In this document: one piece after another, positions 27,724 through 35,829 of the stretch
Layout of the letters: the number at the start of each line of letters is the position of its first letter
How positions within the stretch are numbered: position 1 is the stretch's first letter
NCBI RefSeq assembly: GCF_000018325.1
Contig: NC_009922.1
Location: 744,001-808,000 of the forward strand
Source of the DNA: Alkaliphilus oremlandii OhILAs
GTDB lineage: Bacteria; Bacillota; Clostridia; Peptostreptococcales; Natronincolaceae
Length of the DNA: 64,000 bases
Direction of reading: 5' to 3'
Translations under genes and position numbers: made by a program
Notes under the pieces: model-generated
Seen by the model: only the letters and a program-made list of their open reading frames with translations
What the model was told of the DNA's origin: nothing
Database searches by the model: none

Positions 27724-27766
27724 GGAAAGCCTGTTTAGTAGTATGAGCTACCAAACAGGCTTTTCT
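27724..27766. terminator. Intrinsic terminator after anti-sigma gene
   Basis: GAAAGCCTGTTTAGTAG and CTACCAAACAGGCTTTTC, with one mismatch, around a six-base loop. Confidence 0.8.
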
Positions 27767-27818
27767 TATGTATATTCAGTGTTCGGTTTTTTAATAGAAA
27801 TCTTCAAAGCTGGACTGA

Positions 27819-28007
27819 TTAGAGGATATGACTGTTTAAATAGTAGAACTCTTTTTGTGCTTGATCTCTTCTTTTAAAAGAATCCTGTAATAGTAGCTCT
27901 TGCTGAATGGCAAGTGCAGCCTTTTCCTTTTTCTTTGTTTCATCACTATGAACACTAATGTTGATGTTAAAATAACTAAGTTTTAAGGATAAACTCAATA
28001 AAGACAT
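27819..28007 (-). CDS. Small protein, possibly YrzI-like
   Basis: 62 residues from ATG 28007, with AGGAGGT at 28017-28023. A hydrophobic start (MSLLSLSLKLSYFNINISVH) is followed by a charged helix KKKEKAALAIQQELLLQDSF, a pattern like the tiny YrzI-type family. The frame is also open from ATG 28091 with its own AAAGGAGAG site (90 residues), so an N-terminally extended form is possible. Function unknown. Confidence 0.5.
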   Translation of the reverse strand: MSLLSLSLKLSYFNINISVHSDETKKKEKAALAIQQELLLQDSFKRRDQAQKEFYYLNSHIL

Positions 28008-28139
28008 GAAAACTCTACCTCCTAAAGTATATTGTTGTTTTTCTAAATGGTAAATATCGGAATACTCTTTTTCATTTAAATAAATCATCATAGATCTCTC
28101 CTTTCTATATTTTAGAATTGAAACGCCATTGTTGAAAAT

Positions 28140-28154
28140 TTAAAGTAATTTCAT
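28140..28154 (-). other. Four-codon ORF behind a perfect Shine-Dalgarno
   Basis: GGAGGAGGTGATTTGC is followed by ATG AAA TTA CTT TAA. It is a start-stop mini-ORF about 50 bases upstream of the small gene's 28091 start. It may be a leader ORF or a decayed gene start. Confidence 0.3.
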
Positions 28155-28190
28155 GCAAATCACCTCCTCCAAATAAATTTTTTCCTTTCC

Positions 28191-28258
28191 ACCTACAAAT
28201 TTTATGTCGCACTCAAATCTAGATAGAGCGTAGCGTTTCAAGTGCTCAAAAAAATAAA
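28191..28258. repeat. AT-rich dispersed repeat (family 2), copy near 28.2 kb
   Basis: ACAAATTTTATGTCGCACTCAAAT...TTTCAAGTGCTC matches the ACAAGTTTTATGGCGCACTTTAA...GAGTGCTT part of the copy at 43486, same orientation; opposite to the 45313 copy. It lacks part of the outer end. Confidence 0.6.
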
Positions 28259-28290
28259 TAAGCCACAGGTAAATTTACCCATGGCTTATT
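28250..28290 (-). terminator. Minus-strand hairpin with T tail
   Basis: AATAAGCCA...TGGCTTATT with inner GGTAAATTTACC; read on the minus strand it is followed by TTTATTTTTTT. Confidence 0.55.
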
Positions 28291-28360
28291 CATATGCGTT
28301 TATATTCCTAGAAAGAATGTAGTATAGAAAATACAGAATCATTCCTTCAAAAAAGAGGCA

Positions 28361-28398
28361 TTATAAAAGCCATAGGCAGTACATACACAACCTATGGC
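28361..28398 (-). terminator. Minus-strand hairpin after the 29-codon ORF
   Basis: GCCATAGG and CCTATGGC around a 14-base loop, followed on the minus strand by TTTTATAA; about 50 bases after the small ORF stop. Confidence 0.45.
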
Positions 28399-28449
28399 GT
28401 ATCAATTTCCTTTATAAAATATCAGCGAGCACAAAGGATAGATATTGTA

Positions 28450-28539
28450 CTAGCAGATGCCTTCAGTAAAGGTAGGTCGAGTATAAAATATATGGAATTG
28501 TAGGCAGTTCCCATTGGATGTTAGATTTATATTTTTCAT
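28450..28539 (-). CDS. Very small ORF, 29 codons, strong ribosome site
   Basis: ATG 28539 follows AAAGGAGGTCGCACC, a near-perfect Shine-Dalgarno with normal spacing. The peptide starts MKNINLTSNGNCLQFH and ends GIC, with two Cys. No family recognised. A terminator-like hairpin follows within 100 bases, so it has the outline of a transcription unit, but its short length means chance cannot be excluded. Confidence 0.35.
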   Translation of the reverse strand: MKNINLTSNGNCLQFHIFYTRPTFTEGIC

Positions 28540-28852
28540 GGTGCGACCTCCTTTCATAGTTTCTAAATTTTAAGACAATTCAATCTACACAATTAGTATA
28601 TACAATTATGGTAAAAAATACTACTGTTTTTTTAAAATGTCATCATATTGTAATATAAGAGATTGAAGGATTGTTGATTTAAATAGAGGAATCCTTTTAT
28701 AAGTGTAGAAATAAAAAGGCATAGAATAGTATAATGATGAAGTACGGGAATCTATTTAAGTCTAAATTATAGAATATTGATATTTATTCTATAATATTTG
28801 TTAAAATTAAGATAGGAATATGTTTTAAATATATTAAAACTTGTATATCTAT
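28540..28852. other. A+T-rich intergenic region
   Basis: About 310 bases with no ORF, repeat or RNA fold that I can support; it leads into the tandem repeats. Confidence 0.35.
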
Positions 28853-29176
28853 ATAAGAAAAGCTTCTATAGAAGCATTAAGAAGAAGCTTTTCTTGAAAC
28901 TCATGTACGGTAAAGTTCTTCTTTGAAATCTTTTGTAAGCAGAACTTTCCTATTCGTTATAAGAAAAGCTTCTATGAGGAGCGTTGAGAGGAAGATTTTC
29001 TTGAAACTCATGTACGGAAAAGTTCTCCTTTAAAAGCTTTTTGTAAGTAGAACTTTCCTATTCGTTATAAGAAAAGCTTCTATGAGGAGCGTTGTGAGGA
29101 AGCTTTTCTTGAAACTCATGTACGGAAAAGTTCTCCTTTGAAGGCTTTTTGTAAGTAGAACTTTCCTATTCGTTAT
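28853..29176 (+). repeat. Three tandem ~107-bp repeats with two hairpins each
   Basis: Copies start at 28853, 28959 and 29067 (periods 106 and 108). Each has a first hairpin AAGAAAAGCTTC...GAAGCTTTTCTT (12-base arms; one mismatch in copy 2) and a second GGAAAAGTTCT...AGAACTTTCC, and ends in CTTTCCTATTCGTTATAA. The last copy ends in TATAAT at 29174-29179, 32 bases before the YceG-like gene start. Non-coding. Not a CRISPR: units are contiguous without spacers. Confidence 0.85.
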
Positions 29177-29210
29177 AATAATATGAAGGACTGGAGGAGA
29201 AATTGGGCCT

Positions 29211-30839
29211 ATGGAAAAAGGACAATTTGCTCAACTTGCTATAAATACAATCAGCTTAAAAACTGATAATGTATATGAAGATATTTTTACGCTTCCAAGA
29301 GAAAGACGTGGATTTGCTTTTAATCAAAAGATTATGGTAACACCTGTTTTATTCTATCGAATTATTGGAATAGAGGATAAAAGTATCTACGAGGAAAAGC
29401 TTCTTGAGCTACATAAAAAATTAAAAGCGCTGGGCGATATTTATCTACGAATTGAAGAGGGACTGGATAAATTTATTGATCACGATTTCATTCAAAAGGT
29501 CAATGAATATTGGCGTCATATAGAGGCAATGAGTGTACCCATTCCTAAATTAATCGTAGAATCTACACTAAAGAGAGATTTAATTCCTTCAATCAATCCA
29601 GTGAAGGATCAACTGATTAAGGATAAGCTCTCCATATTGTTGGATATCTTTATGAGAAATCAGTCCAACATGAATATTGTTAAAAATTTTTATATAAAAT
29701 TTTTATATTGGCTGAAGAAATATGCAATTAAGCTTTTAAGTGGGTATGAATATGGAAATACTAATCCAAAGGTTTTGTTTTATGGAGACATCCAAAGAGA
29801 TGAAATTTATTTTCTAATATTTTTATCGCTTATTGGCTGTGATATCCTATATTTGCATACGAACGAAGGCAATAAATTTAGGGAAATTGAAAACATCAAC
29901 GTATATTCCAATGTAATCGAATATCCCCATAGAGAATCCATAAAACCTTTTCCCAAGGAGCCAAAGGTAGTGAGAAGGGAAACTGTTGCCTATCGAGCTT
30001 CTCAGGAGATTGATCGTGTTCTCCATACGGATGAAAGCGGTGTCTATCGACCTTGGCAGTTTGAGGACTATAAAGTAGAAGCACGCACATTGAAAACCAC
30101 TTATGACGAGCTCTTTATCCTCTGGAAGGAAGATGCTCGATTTAGAGAAGGCTTTAAGGCACAGGATGAGCGCATTTATATTCCAAATATATTTGCAAAG
30201 ATCAGTGGAACTACAATGGACATCCAGGAGTATTGGGATAATTTTAATAAATTGATAGAAAAAGAAGAAAATACCATATTGGTTGAGAAAATTCCATTCA
30301 ATAATAAACGTGGCTTTGCAGTGACTCAGGGTATATTAAATATGGAGGGGCAATTGAATCGAGAAAAGGTAAGGCATATTCCGGAGTACCGATTTGGCTA
30401 CCTTAGAACTTCCGTACAGAATCTGGTTTTAGACAAGGTAGAAGAACTGATGGCTTCATTGGATATCTTTACTTTTCCTGTAACGAGGGATTTTAAAACG
30501 AAAATACTATACACGGTTCTAGGTCTAGACAAAAGATATTTAGATTTGCTTCAAAAATTCGACTATCCACTTCAAATACCAAAGCTGGTTATTTTTAGTG
30601 GAAATGAAGCGACCTTCAGTGAAGAAGATCTTATTGTGATTTCCTTTCTCCACCTTGTAGGGTTCGATATCGTAATCTTAACGCCAACGGGATATAATAA
30701 TATCGAAAATGGTATAGATCCTTATTATTACGATATTCATAAATTGGAGAATTTTAAGTTTGACTTAAGGCCTGAAAAAAATAAGAGGGAAGAAAAAGAA
30801 AGTAAGCTGAAAAAAGGATTTCTATGGTTTTTTCAATAA
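29211..30839 (+). CDS. YceG-like protein of the Ter module
   Basis: 542 residues. Resembles the YceG family (PF14266) encoded in yce/ter clusters, described as a putative component of a biosynthetic module with unknown activity. Visible features: NQKIMVTPVLFYRIIG near residue 42 and SGNEATFSEEDLIVISFLH near 464. No membrane segment or catalytic motif is obvious. GGAGGAG at 29193-29199 stands 11 bases before ATG 29211. It heads a block with TelA and three TerD genes, which supports the call. Its promoter would be at or near the end of the tandem repeats. Confidence 0.75.
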   Translation: MEKGQFAQLAINTISLKTDNVYEDIFTLPRERRGFAFNQKIMVTPVLFYRIIGIEDKSIYEEKLLELHKKLKALGDIYLRIEEGLDKFIDHDFIQKVNEYWRHIEAMSVPIPKLIVESTLKRDLIPSINPVKDQLIKDKLSILLDIFMRNQSNMNIVKNFYIKFLYWLKKYAIKLLSGYEYGNTNPKVLFYGDIQRDEIYFLIFLSLIGCDILYLHTNEGNKFREIENINVYSNVIEYPHRESIKPFPKEPKVVRRETVAYRASQEIDRVLHTDESGVYRPWQFEDYKVEARTLKTTYDELFILWKEDARFREGFKAQDERIYIPNIFAKISGTTMDIQEYWDNFNKLIEKEENTILVEKIPFNNKRGFAVTQGILNMEGQLNREKVRHIPEYRFGYLRTSVQNLVLDKVEELMASLDIFTFPVTRDFKTKILYTVLGLDKRYLDLLQKFDYPLQIPKLVIFSGNEATFSEEDLIVISFLHLVGFDIVILTPTGYNNIENGIDPYYYDIHKLENFKFDLRPEKNKREEKESKLKKGFLWFFQ

Positions 30840-30869
30840 TGAACTATTTTAAATATGGGGGGATTTATA

Positions 30870-31949
30870 ATGAATGAATTGAACGAAGGCTTTGAAATGA
30901 AAGAAGTGGATTTAGACAAAAAGGTAAACGAGGTTGCCTTAAGGGTAAGGACTTCACCAGAAGTGCAGAAGCTGGCAAATGAACTGGATATCAGAGATGC
31001 TCAGGATATTATGTCCTTTGGTCAAGAAACAGCCGTTGAAATTTCCAAATTCAGTGACCGAATCTTAGCATCCATCAGCAACTCCTCTGTGGAAGACAGC
31101 GGAAAGATGTTACAGCAGCTGAACTCTATCATGGGCAGATTCGATAAAAATGATTTTGAGGATAAAAAATCGGGATTCTTAGGCAAAATATTCAACAAGA
31201 TGAAGGATGATATCAATAAATTATTAGATAAATATCAAACCATGGATAAAGAAATCTCAAAAGTTTATGTCGAAATTAAGAAATATGAAAGTGAAATTAA
31301 TAATACGAATATAATGCTGGAGGAAATGTTTGAGCAAAATATTCAATATTATGAAAATCTGGAGAAGTACATTCAAGCTGGACATCTTGTAACGGAGAAA
31401 ATGAGAAATGAGATCATCCCGCAATTGGAGGCAAGAGCAGCATCAGGTCAACAGCTGGATGCGATCAATCTTCAAAATGGATTGCAGGCCCTAGAAATGG
31501 TAGATCAAAGGATTTATGACCTTGAAATGGCAAAGATGGTTGCCCTTCAAACAGCCCCTCAAATTAAATTGATTCAAAGAGGAAACTATAATCTTTTACG
31601 TAAGATTGGTAGTGCATTTGTCGTAACAATTCCAGTATTTAAAACAGGTTTAATACAAGCCATTGCAATCAAAAGACAGAAGGTACAGGCAGATGCCATG
31701 AAGGCTTTAGATGATAGAACCAATGAAATGCTTATGAAGAACGCACAAAACATTGCCAATCAATCCATTGACATTGCCAAATTAACTTCTGGCTCCAGTA
31801 TCAAAATCGATACCTTAGAGAAAACATTTGAAACGATCATCCGAGGGATTGAAGAGACAAAGCAAATAGAGCAGGAAAATAAGCACAATAGAGATGAAAG
31901 TAGACAAAAATTATTGCAGCTACAACAGAAATTAGAAAATAAGAGATAA
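30870..31949 (+). CDS. telA: Toxic-anion-resistance protein TelA (YceH-like)
   Basis: 359 residues from ATG 30870; the upstream ATG 30855 sits on the GGGGGG ribosome site and is less likely. Almost wholly helical, with coiled coils rich in Glu/Lys/Gln, and the TelA core AARAASGQQLDAINLQNGLQ and IKRQKVQADAMKAL typical of PF05816. TelA-type proteins confer tellurite or toxic-anion resistance in some hosts and co-occur with TerD; they are thought to associate with membrane or polymerised scaffolds. Adjacent to the YceG-like gene (30 bases). Confidence 0.9.
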   Translation: MNELNEGFEMKEVDLDKKVNEVALRVRTSPEVQKLANELDIRDAQDIMSFGQETAVEISKFSDRILASISNSSVEDSGKMLQQLNSIMGRFDKNDFEDKKSGFLGKIFNKMKDDINKLLDKYQTMDKEISKVYVEIKKYESEINNTNIMLEEMFEQNIQYYENLEKYIQAGHLVTEKMRNEIIPQLEARAASGQQLDAINLQNGLQALEMVDQRIYDLEMAKMVALQTAPQIKLIQRGNYNLLRKIGSAFVVTIPVFKTGLIQAIAIKRQKVQADAMKALDDRTNEMLMKNAQNIANQSIDIAKLTSGSSIKIDTLEKTFETIIRGIEETKQIEQENKHNRDESRQKLLQLQQKLENKR

Positions 31950-31962
31950 TGCCCAATATATC

Positions 31963-31991
31963 TTGACAAATTAAAGCAAAATCAATAAAAT
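31963..31991 (+). promoter_or_regulatory. Candidate sigma-A promoter before terD1
   Basis: TTGACA at 31963-31968, 17 bases, TAAAAT at 31986-31991. A perfect -35 with a near-consensus -10, 93 bases before the terD1 start. Confidence 0.6.
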
Positions 31992-31995
31992 TAAA

Positions 31996-32029
31996 TTAAG
32001 GTTTAAATATTTTAATTTTTAAATCTTAA
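31996..32029. promoter_or_regulatory. AT-rich inverted repeat before terD1
   Basis: TTAAGGTTTAAA and TTTAAATCTTAA around ten bases, just after the promoter-like boxes. Could be an operator or leader hairpin; function unknown. Confidence 0.35.
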
Positions 32030-32084
32030 TTATTTAAAAATGTAAACTAAAATTTAATTATAATAAAAAGAAAGTAGGGATAAT

Positions 32085-32666
32085 ATGGCGATTAGTTTAA
32101 GTAAAGGACAAAAAGTAGATTTAACAAAGGGCAATCCAGGGCTATCTAAAGTTGTGGTAGGTCTTGGATGGGATACGAATAAATACGATGGTGGACACGC
32201 TTTTGACTTAGATGCAGCTGCGTTTCTATTGGGATCCAATGGAAAGGTAAGTGACGATAATGATTTTATCTTCTACAACAATTTAAAAGATAAATCAGGC
32301 TCGATTACACATTTAGGTGATAACCTAACTGGTGAAGGAGACGGCGATGATGAGCAAGTAAGAATTGAGTTAGCCAATGTACCTGCAAGTATTGAGCGTA
32401 TTGCATTTACTGTAACGATTCACCATGCTGAGGAACGTGCGCAAAACTTTGGACAGGTATCCAATGCTTTTATCCGTGTATTTAAAGAAGACACTGGAGA
32501 AGAATTGATCCGATACGATCTAGGAGAGGACTTCAGCGTTGAGACGGCTTTAGTTGTAGGAGAACTATACCGCCACGGTGGGGAGTGGAAGTTTAGTGCA
32601 ATTGGAAGTGGATTCCAAGGAGGATTGTATGCACTTTGTAGAAACTTTGGTGTAAATGTAGGATAA
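32085..32666 (+). CDS. terD: TerD-family calcium-binding stress protein (copy 1)
   Basis: 193 residues, the standard TerD length. Contains the family hallmarks DLTKGNPGLSK, GLGWDTNKYD, FDLDAAAFLLG, HLGDNLTGEGDGDDEQ (calcium-binding acidic loop) and RAQNFGQVSNAFIRV, ending SGFQGGLYALC. TerD binds Ca2+ and is part of the Ter stress system. First of three TerD paralogues; it leads the second part of the locus behind its own promoter. AAAGTAGGG precedes ATG 32085. Confidence 0.93.
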   Translation: MAISLSKGQKVDLTKGNPGLSKVVVGLGWDTNKYDGGHAFDLDAAAFLLGSNGKVSDDNDFIFYNNLKDKSGSITHLGDNLTGEGDGDDEQVRIELANVPASIERIAFTVTIHHAEERAQNFGQVSNAFIRVFKEDTGEELIRYDLGEDFSVETALVVGELYRHGGEWKFSAIGSGFQGGLYALCRNFGVNVG

Positions 32667-32691
32667 TACGATACTTCTTGGAGGTGGTTTC

Positions 32692-33372
32692 ATGAAATAT
32701 GAGATTCTTTATGGGGAAGCGTTTCCAATTGTAAAGATCAATCTACAAAAAGGGGACCGAATTAAAGCAGAATCCGATGCCATGGTGTCCATGTCACCAA
32801 CCATCGATTTAGAGGGGAAATTGGAAGGTGGACTTTTAAAGGGCTTAGGAAGAATGCTGGCTGGGGAGAAGTTCTTCTTTCAAACCTTAACTGCTAACCG
32901 AGGACCTGGGGAGGTACTCTTAGCATCCTCTGTTCCAGGTGGGACTGTGGATGTAGAATTAGATGGCAGCTACGGTTTATGCGTTCAAAAAGATGGATTT
33001 TTAGCAGCATCGGACTCTATATCTGTGGATACGCAAATGCAGAATCTAACGAGAGGCTTGTTCTCTGGAGAAGGATTCTTTATATTAAAAATAGGTGGAA
33101 GAGGGACTGTTTTCTTGAACTCCTATGGAGCGATTCATCCGATCAATTTGGAAGCCGGGGAAGAGGTTGTTATTGATAACAGCCATCTGGTAGCTTGGCC
33201 AGATTATATGCAGTACAATATTGAGAAGGCTTCTTCTGGCTGGATATCCAGTGTTACATCTGGAGAAAGCTTGGTATGTAGATTCAGAGGACCGGGTACT
33301 GTATTAATTCAGACAAGAAACCCGAGAGACTTTGGACAATGGGTAAGGCAGTTCATGCCCCCATCTAAATAG
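32692..33372 (+). CDS. AIM24/TIGR00266-family protein
   Basis: 226 residues. The order of motifs fits the family: IKAESDAMVSMSPTIDLEGK, LTANRGPGEVLLASSVPGG, FLAASDSISVDTQM, FFILKIGGRGTVFLNSYGA and VAWPDYMQYNIE. This beta-rich, one-domain family (AIM24, PF01987) is often found in or near Ter operons, and its role is unknown. It sits between two TerD genes with only 23-25 base gaps, so it is part of the operon. Confidence 0.85.
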   Translation: MKYEILYGEAFPIVKINLQKGDRIKAESDAMVSMSPTIDLEGKLEGGLLKGLGRMLAGEKFFFQTLTANRGPGEVLLASSVPGGTVDVELDGSYGLCVQKDGFLAASDSISVDTQMQNLTRGLFSGEGFFILKIGGRGTVFLNSYGAIHPINLEAGEEVVIDNSHLVAWPDYMQYNIEKASSGWISSVTSGESLVCRFRGPGTVLIQTRNPRDFGQWVRQFMPPSK

Positions 33373-33395
33373 ATCATTGGAGAGGAGGATTTTAA

Positions 33396-34001
33396 ATGGC
33401 AATTAGTTTACAAAAAGGACAAAGGGTAGATCTAACAAAAGGAAATGCTGGTTTGTCAAAATTAATGATAGGGCTGGGCTGGGACCCTGTAGAGCAAAAA
33501 AAAGGAGGACTTTTTGGCGGTCTGCTAGGTGGAGCTAAGGCTGCAAATATTGATTGTGATGCTTCTGTTCTGATGCTGAGCGAAACTGATAAGCTTATGA
33601 ATAAATCGAACCTAATATATTTTGGAAATCTAAGAAGTAGCTGCGGCAGTGTTGTTCATACTGGAGACAATTTAACTGGTGATGGGGACGGCGATGATGA
33701 ACAAATTATCGTGGATCTTGGACGAATCCCTGCAAATATTCATAAGCTGTTATTCTTTGTAAATATATACGATGCAGTAAACCGCAGACAGGATTTCGGA
33801 ATGATTCAAAATGCATTTATCCGTGTTGTAAATGGTTCAAACAACCAGGAAATGTTAAGATATAACCTATCTGAAAATTATGCAGGAAAAACAGCATTAA
33901 TGGTTGCTGAAATATATCGACATGGTGGGGAATGGAAATTTGGCGCCATTGGAGAAGGCACCCATGATGGTTCCTTGGGAGAGGTTATAAAGCGATATTA
34001 A
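33396..34001 (+). CDS. TerD-family protein (divergent copy 2)
   Basis: 201 residues. Keeps the TerD frame (DLTKGNAGLSKLMIGLGWDP, HTGDNLTGDGDGDDEQ, YDAVNRRQDFGMIQNAF) but has a glycine-rich insertion GGLFGGLLGGAKAANIDCD in place of the usual short FDLD loop, and its C-terminus ends in GEGTHDGSLGEVI instead of SGFQGG. The N-terminal acidic pair is IDCD, so metal binding may differ. Likely a specialised paralogue. GAGAGGAGG precedes ATG 33396. Confidence 0.9.
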   Translation: MAISLQKGQRVDLTKGNAGLSKLMIGLGWDPVEQKKGGLFGGLLGGAKAANIDCDASVLMLSETDKLMNKSNLIYFGNLRSSCGSVVHTGDNLTGDGDGDDEQIIVDLGRIPANIHKLLFFVNIYDAVNRRQDFGMIQNAFIRVVNGSNNQEMLRYNLSENYAGKTALMVAEIYRHGGEWKFGAIGEGTHDGSLGEVIKRY

Positions 34002-34037
34002 AATTTTATAGCATTTTTGGAGAAAGGAGCGTAATAG

Positions 34038-34619
34038 ATGACAATTAATTTATCAAAAGGTCAAAGAATTGATCTTACAAAGACAAATCCTGGCCTAAAG
34101 AGAGCGATTATTGGTCTAGGCTGGGATACCAATAAATATTCCGGAGGATATGACTTCGACTTAGATGCTTCTGCTTTTTTAGTAGGTGCCAATGGAAAAG
34201 TAATCAATGAGAAAGATTTTGTTTTCTATAACAACCTTGAGGGCGCCAATGGTTCTGTAATCCATACGGGTGACAATAGAACTGGCGAAGGAGAAGGTGA
34301 TGACGAGCAGTTAATCATGATATTTGACAAGGTTCCAGAGCATGTACATAAGGTAGCGATTACGGTTACCATACATGATGCTCTTCAAAGAGCTCAAAAC
34401 TTTGGGCAAGTGTCCAATGCTTTTGTTCGCTTGGTAAATGAAGAGACCAACGAGGAAATATTACGATATGACTTAGGGGAGGAATTTTCCATAGAAACTG
34501 CTGTTGTGGTATGTGAAATATACCGACATGGTAGCGAATGGAAATTTAGTGCCGTCGGTAGTGGATTCCAAGGCGGCTTGGCTGCACTTTGTAAAAATTA
34601 TGGATTAGAGGTTGGCTAG
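34038..34619 (+). CDS. terD: TerD-family calcium-binding stress protein (copy 3)
   Basis: 193 residues, close to copy 1 throughout: DLTKTNPGLKRAIIGLGWDT, DFDLDASAFLVG, HTGDNRTGEGEGDDEQ, RAQNFGQVSNAFVRLVNEET and SGFQGGLAALC. All calcium-loop acids are kept. Last TerD of the operon, followed by a terminator, with the lyase and PRTase genes next on the same strand. AGAAAGGAGCG precedes ATG 34038. Confidence 0.93.
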   Translation: MTINLSKGQRIDLTKTNPGLKRAIIGLGWDTNKYSGGYDFDLDASAFLVGANGKVINEKDFVFYNNLEGANGSVIHTGDNRTGEGEGDDEQLIMIFDKVPEHVHKVAITVTIHDALQRAQNFGQVSNAFVRLVNEETNEEILRYDLGEEFSIETAVVVCEIYRHGSEWKFSAVGSGFQGGLAALCKNYGLEVG

Positions 34620-34627
34620 AAAAACAG

Positions 34628-34661
34628 GTCAGTAGGGTTCTATGTTCCTACTGACTTTTTG
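34628..34661 (+). terminator. Intrinsic terminator after terD3
   Basis: GTCAGTAGG, ten-base loop, CCTACTGAC, then TTTTT. Confidence 0.85.
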
Positions 34662-34710
34662 TTGATTCGATGCATACAGATTATATCATAAAGGAAAGTA
34701 GGGTTATCAG

Positions 34711-35829
34711 GTGAAATACTTCAATTACCTGTCGGATCAAGATAAAAAACAGCTTTTTTATAAGGAACCACAAAGCTTTACGAAGAGTGAACATAAAGAT
34801 AAATTAGCATATTCCTTAGGTGCAACACTGTATATGCCAGGTATAAGAGATCGAATCGGTGAGGATATCGTTCATGGTCGAATCAAAGAGCTGATGTCGG
34901 TAATTATTTGCTTAGAGGATGCCATTGAAGATACCTTAGTAGACGTGGGCATAAAAAATGTAGTCTCTCAGCTCAATCAAATAGATGAAGCCGTACAAAA
35001 GGGTCATGTTAAAGCGGACAACCTTCCGCTGATTTTTATAAGAATAAGAAATTTAGACCAAATTAAGGGTCTGACTTCAGCTTTAGAGGAGAAAATTAAA
35101 CTGCTCACTGGTTTTGTCATACCGAAGTTTTCGTATAGGAATGGGGACGCATATTTTCGAGAGATTGAGGCAATCAATCAAGCCTTTGGAACTTCCCTAT
35201 ACCTTATGCCAGTCATAGAAACGAAGGAGATTCTATATTTAGAAAGTAGAACACAGAATCTCATAAGATTAAAGGAATTATTTGATCAATATAAACATCT
35301 CATATTGAATCTTCGAATCGGTGCAACAGATTTTTCTAGCTTATTCGGTATCAGAAGGAATGTCAGCAACACCATTTATGATATCTCTGTTATTCGGGAT
35401 TGTTTAACGGGAATTCTCAATACCTTTGGTAGACAGGAGGATGGTTATGTGATATCGGGTCCTGTATGGGAGTATTTCGCAAAGAATATGGGCGAGGAGG
35501 AATTGGAGCACAATCCATCCATTCGAGGCTTAATCAATGAAGGAAAGCTGGACAAGGAAAATGGATTCACCGGAAAGACTGTAATCCATCCGAGTCAGAT
35601 TAAGCCCATTCAATCCCTGCAAGTCGTAACCTATGAAGAGTATATGGATGCTCTGGACATTGTAAATAGTGAAAAAGGGAATAACGGAGCAATTGGTAGC
35701 ATATATAAGAACAAAATGAATGAGGTAAAGCCGCATTTAAATTGGGCAAGAAAAATAATAAAAAAATCAGAGATCTATGGGGTGTACAATGAAAACAAAT
35801 GCTATAGAGACCTATTGGCAAGAAAATAA
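34711..35829 (+). CDS. HpcH/HpaI aldolase / citrate lyase-like protein of the Ter module
   Basis: 372 residues from GTG 34711. The CitE-like TIM barrel is recognisable: LGATLYMPGIRDRIGE, VIICLEDAIED, LPLIFIRIRNLDQIK, LYLMPVIETKE and LILNLRIGATDFSSLFGI, ending with GKTVIHPSQIKPIQ. Ter-associated proteins of this type are predicted to use an acyl-CoA-like or aldol substrate in a biosynthetic pathway. It overlaps the next gene by 41 bases, so both are probably translated together. The actual substrate is unknown. Confidence 0.82.
   Translation: MKYFNYLSDQDKKQLFYKEPQSFTKSEHKDKLAYSLGATLYMPGIRDRIGEDIVHGRIKELMSVIICLEDAIEDTLVDVGIKNVVSQLNQIDEAVQKGHVKADNLPLIFIRIRNLDQIKGLTSALEEKIKLLTGFVIPKFSYRNGDAYFREIEAINQAFGTSLYLMPVIETKEILYLESRTQNLIRLKELFDQYKHLILNLRIGATDFSSLFGIRRNVSNTIYDISVIRDCLTGILNTFGRQEDGYVISGPVWEYFAKNMGEEELEHNPSIRGLINEGKLDKENGFTGKTVIHPSQIKPIQSLQVVTYEEYMDALDIVNSEKGNNGAIGSIYKNKMNEVKPHLNWARKIIKKSEIYGVYNENKCYRDLLARK

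Noticed and set aside
28853..29176. Tandem repeats as a CRISPR array
   Set aside because: Units are contiguous, ~107 bp, with no unique spacers, and no cas genes are near.
28853..29176. Tandem repeats as group II intron pieces, because of GAAACTCATGTACGG
   Set aside because: Only a short resemblance; no domain V, no intron-encoded reverse transcriptase, and the rest of the repeat does not match.
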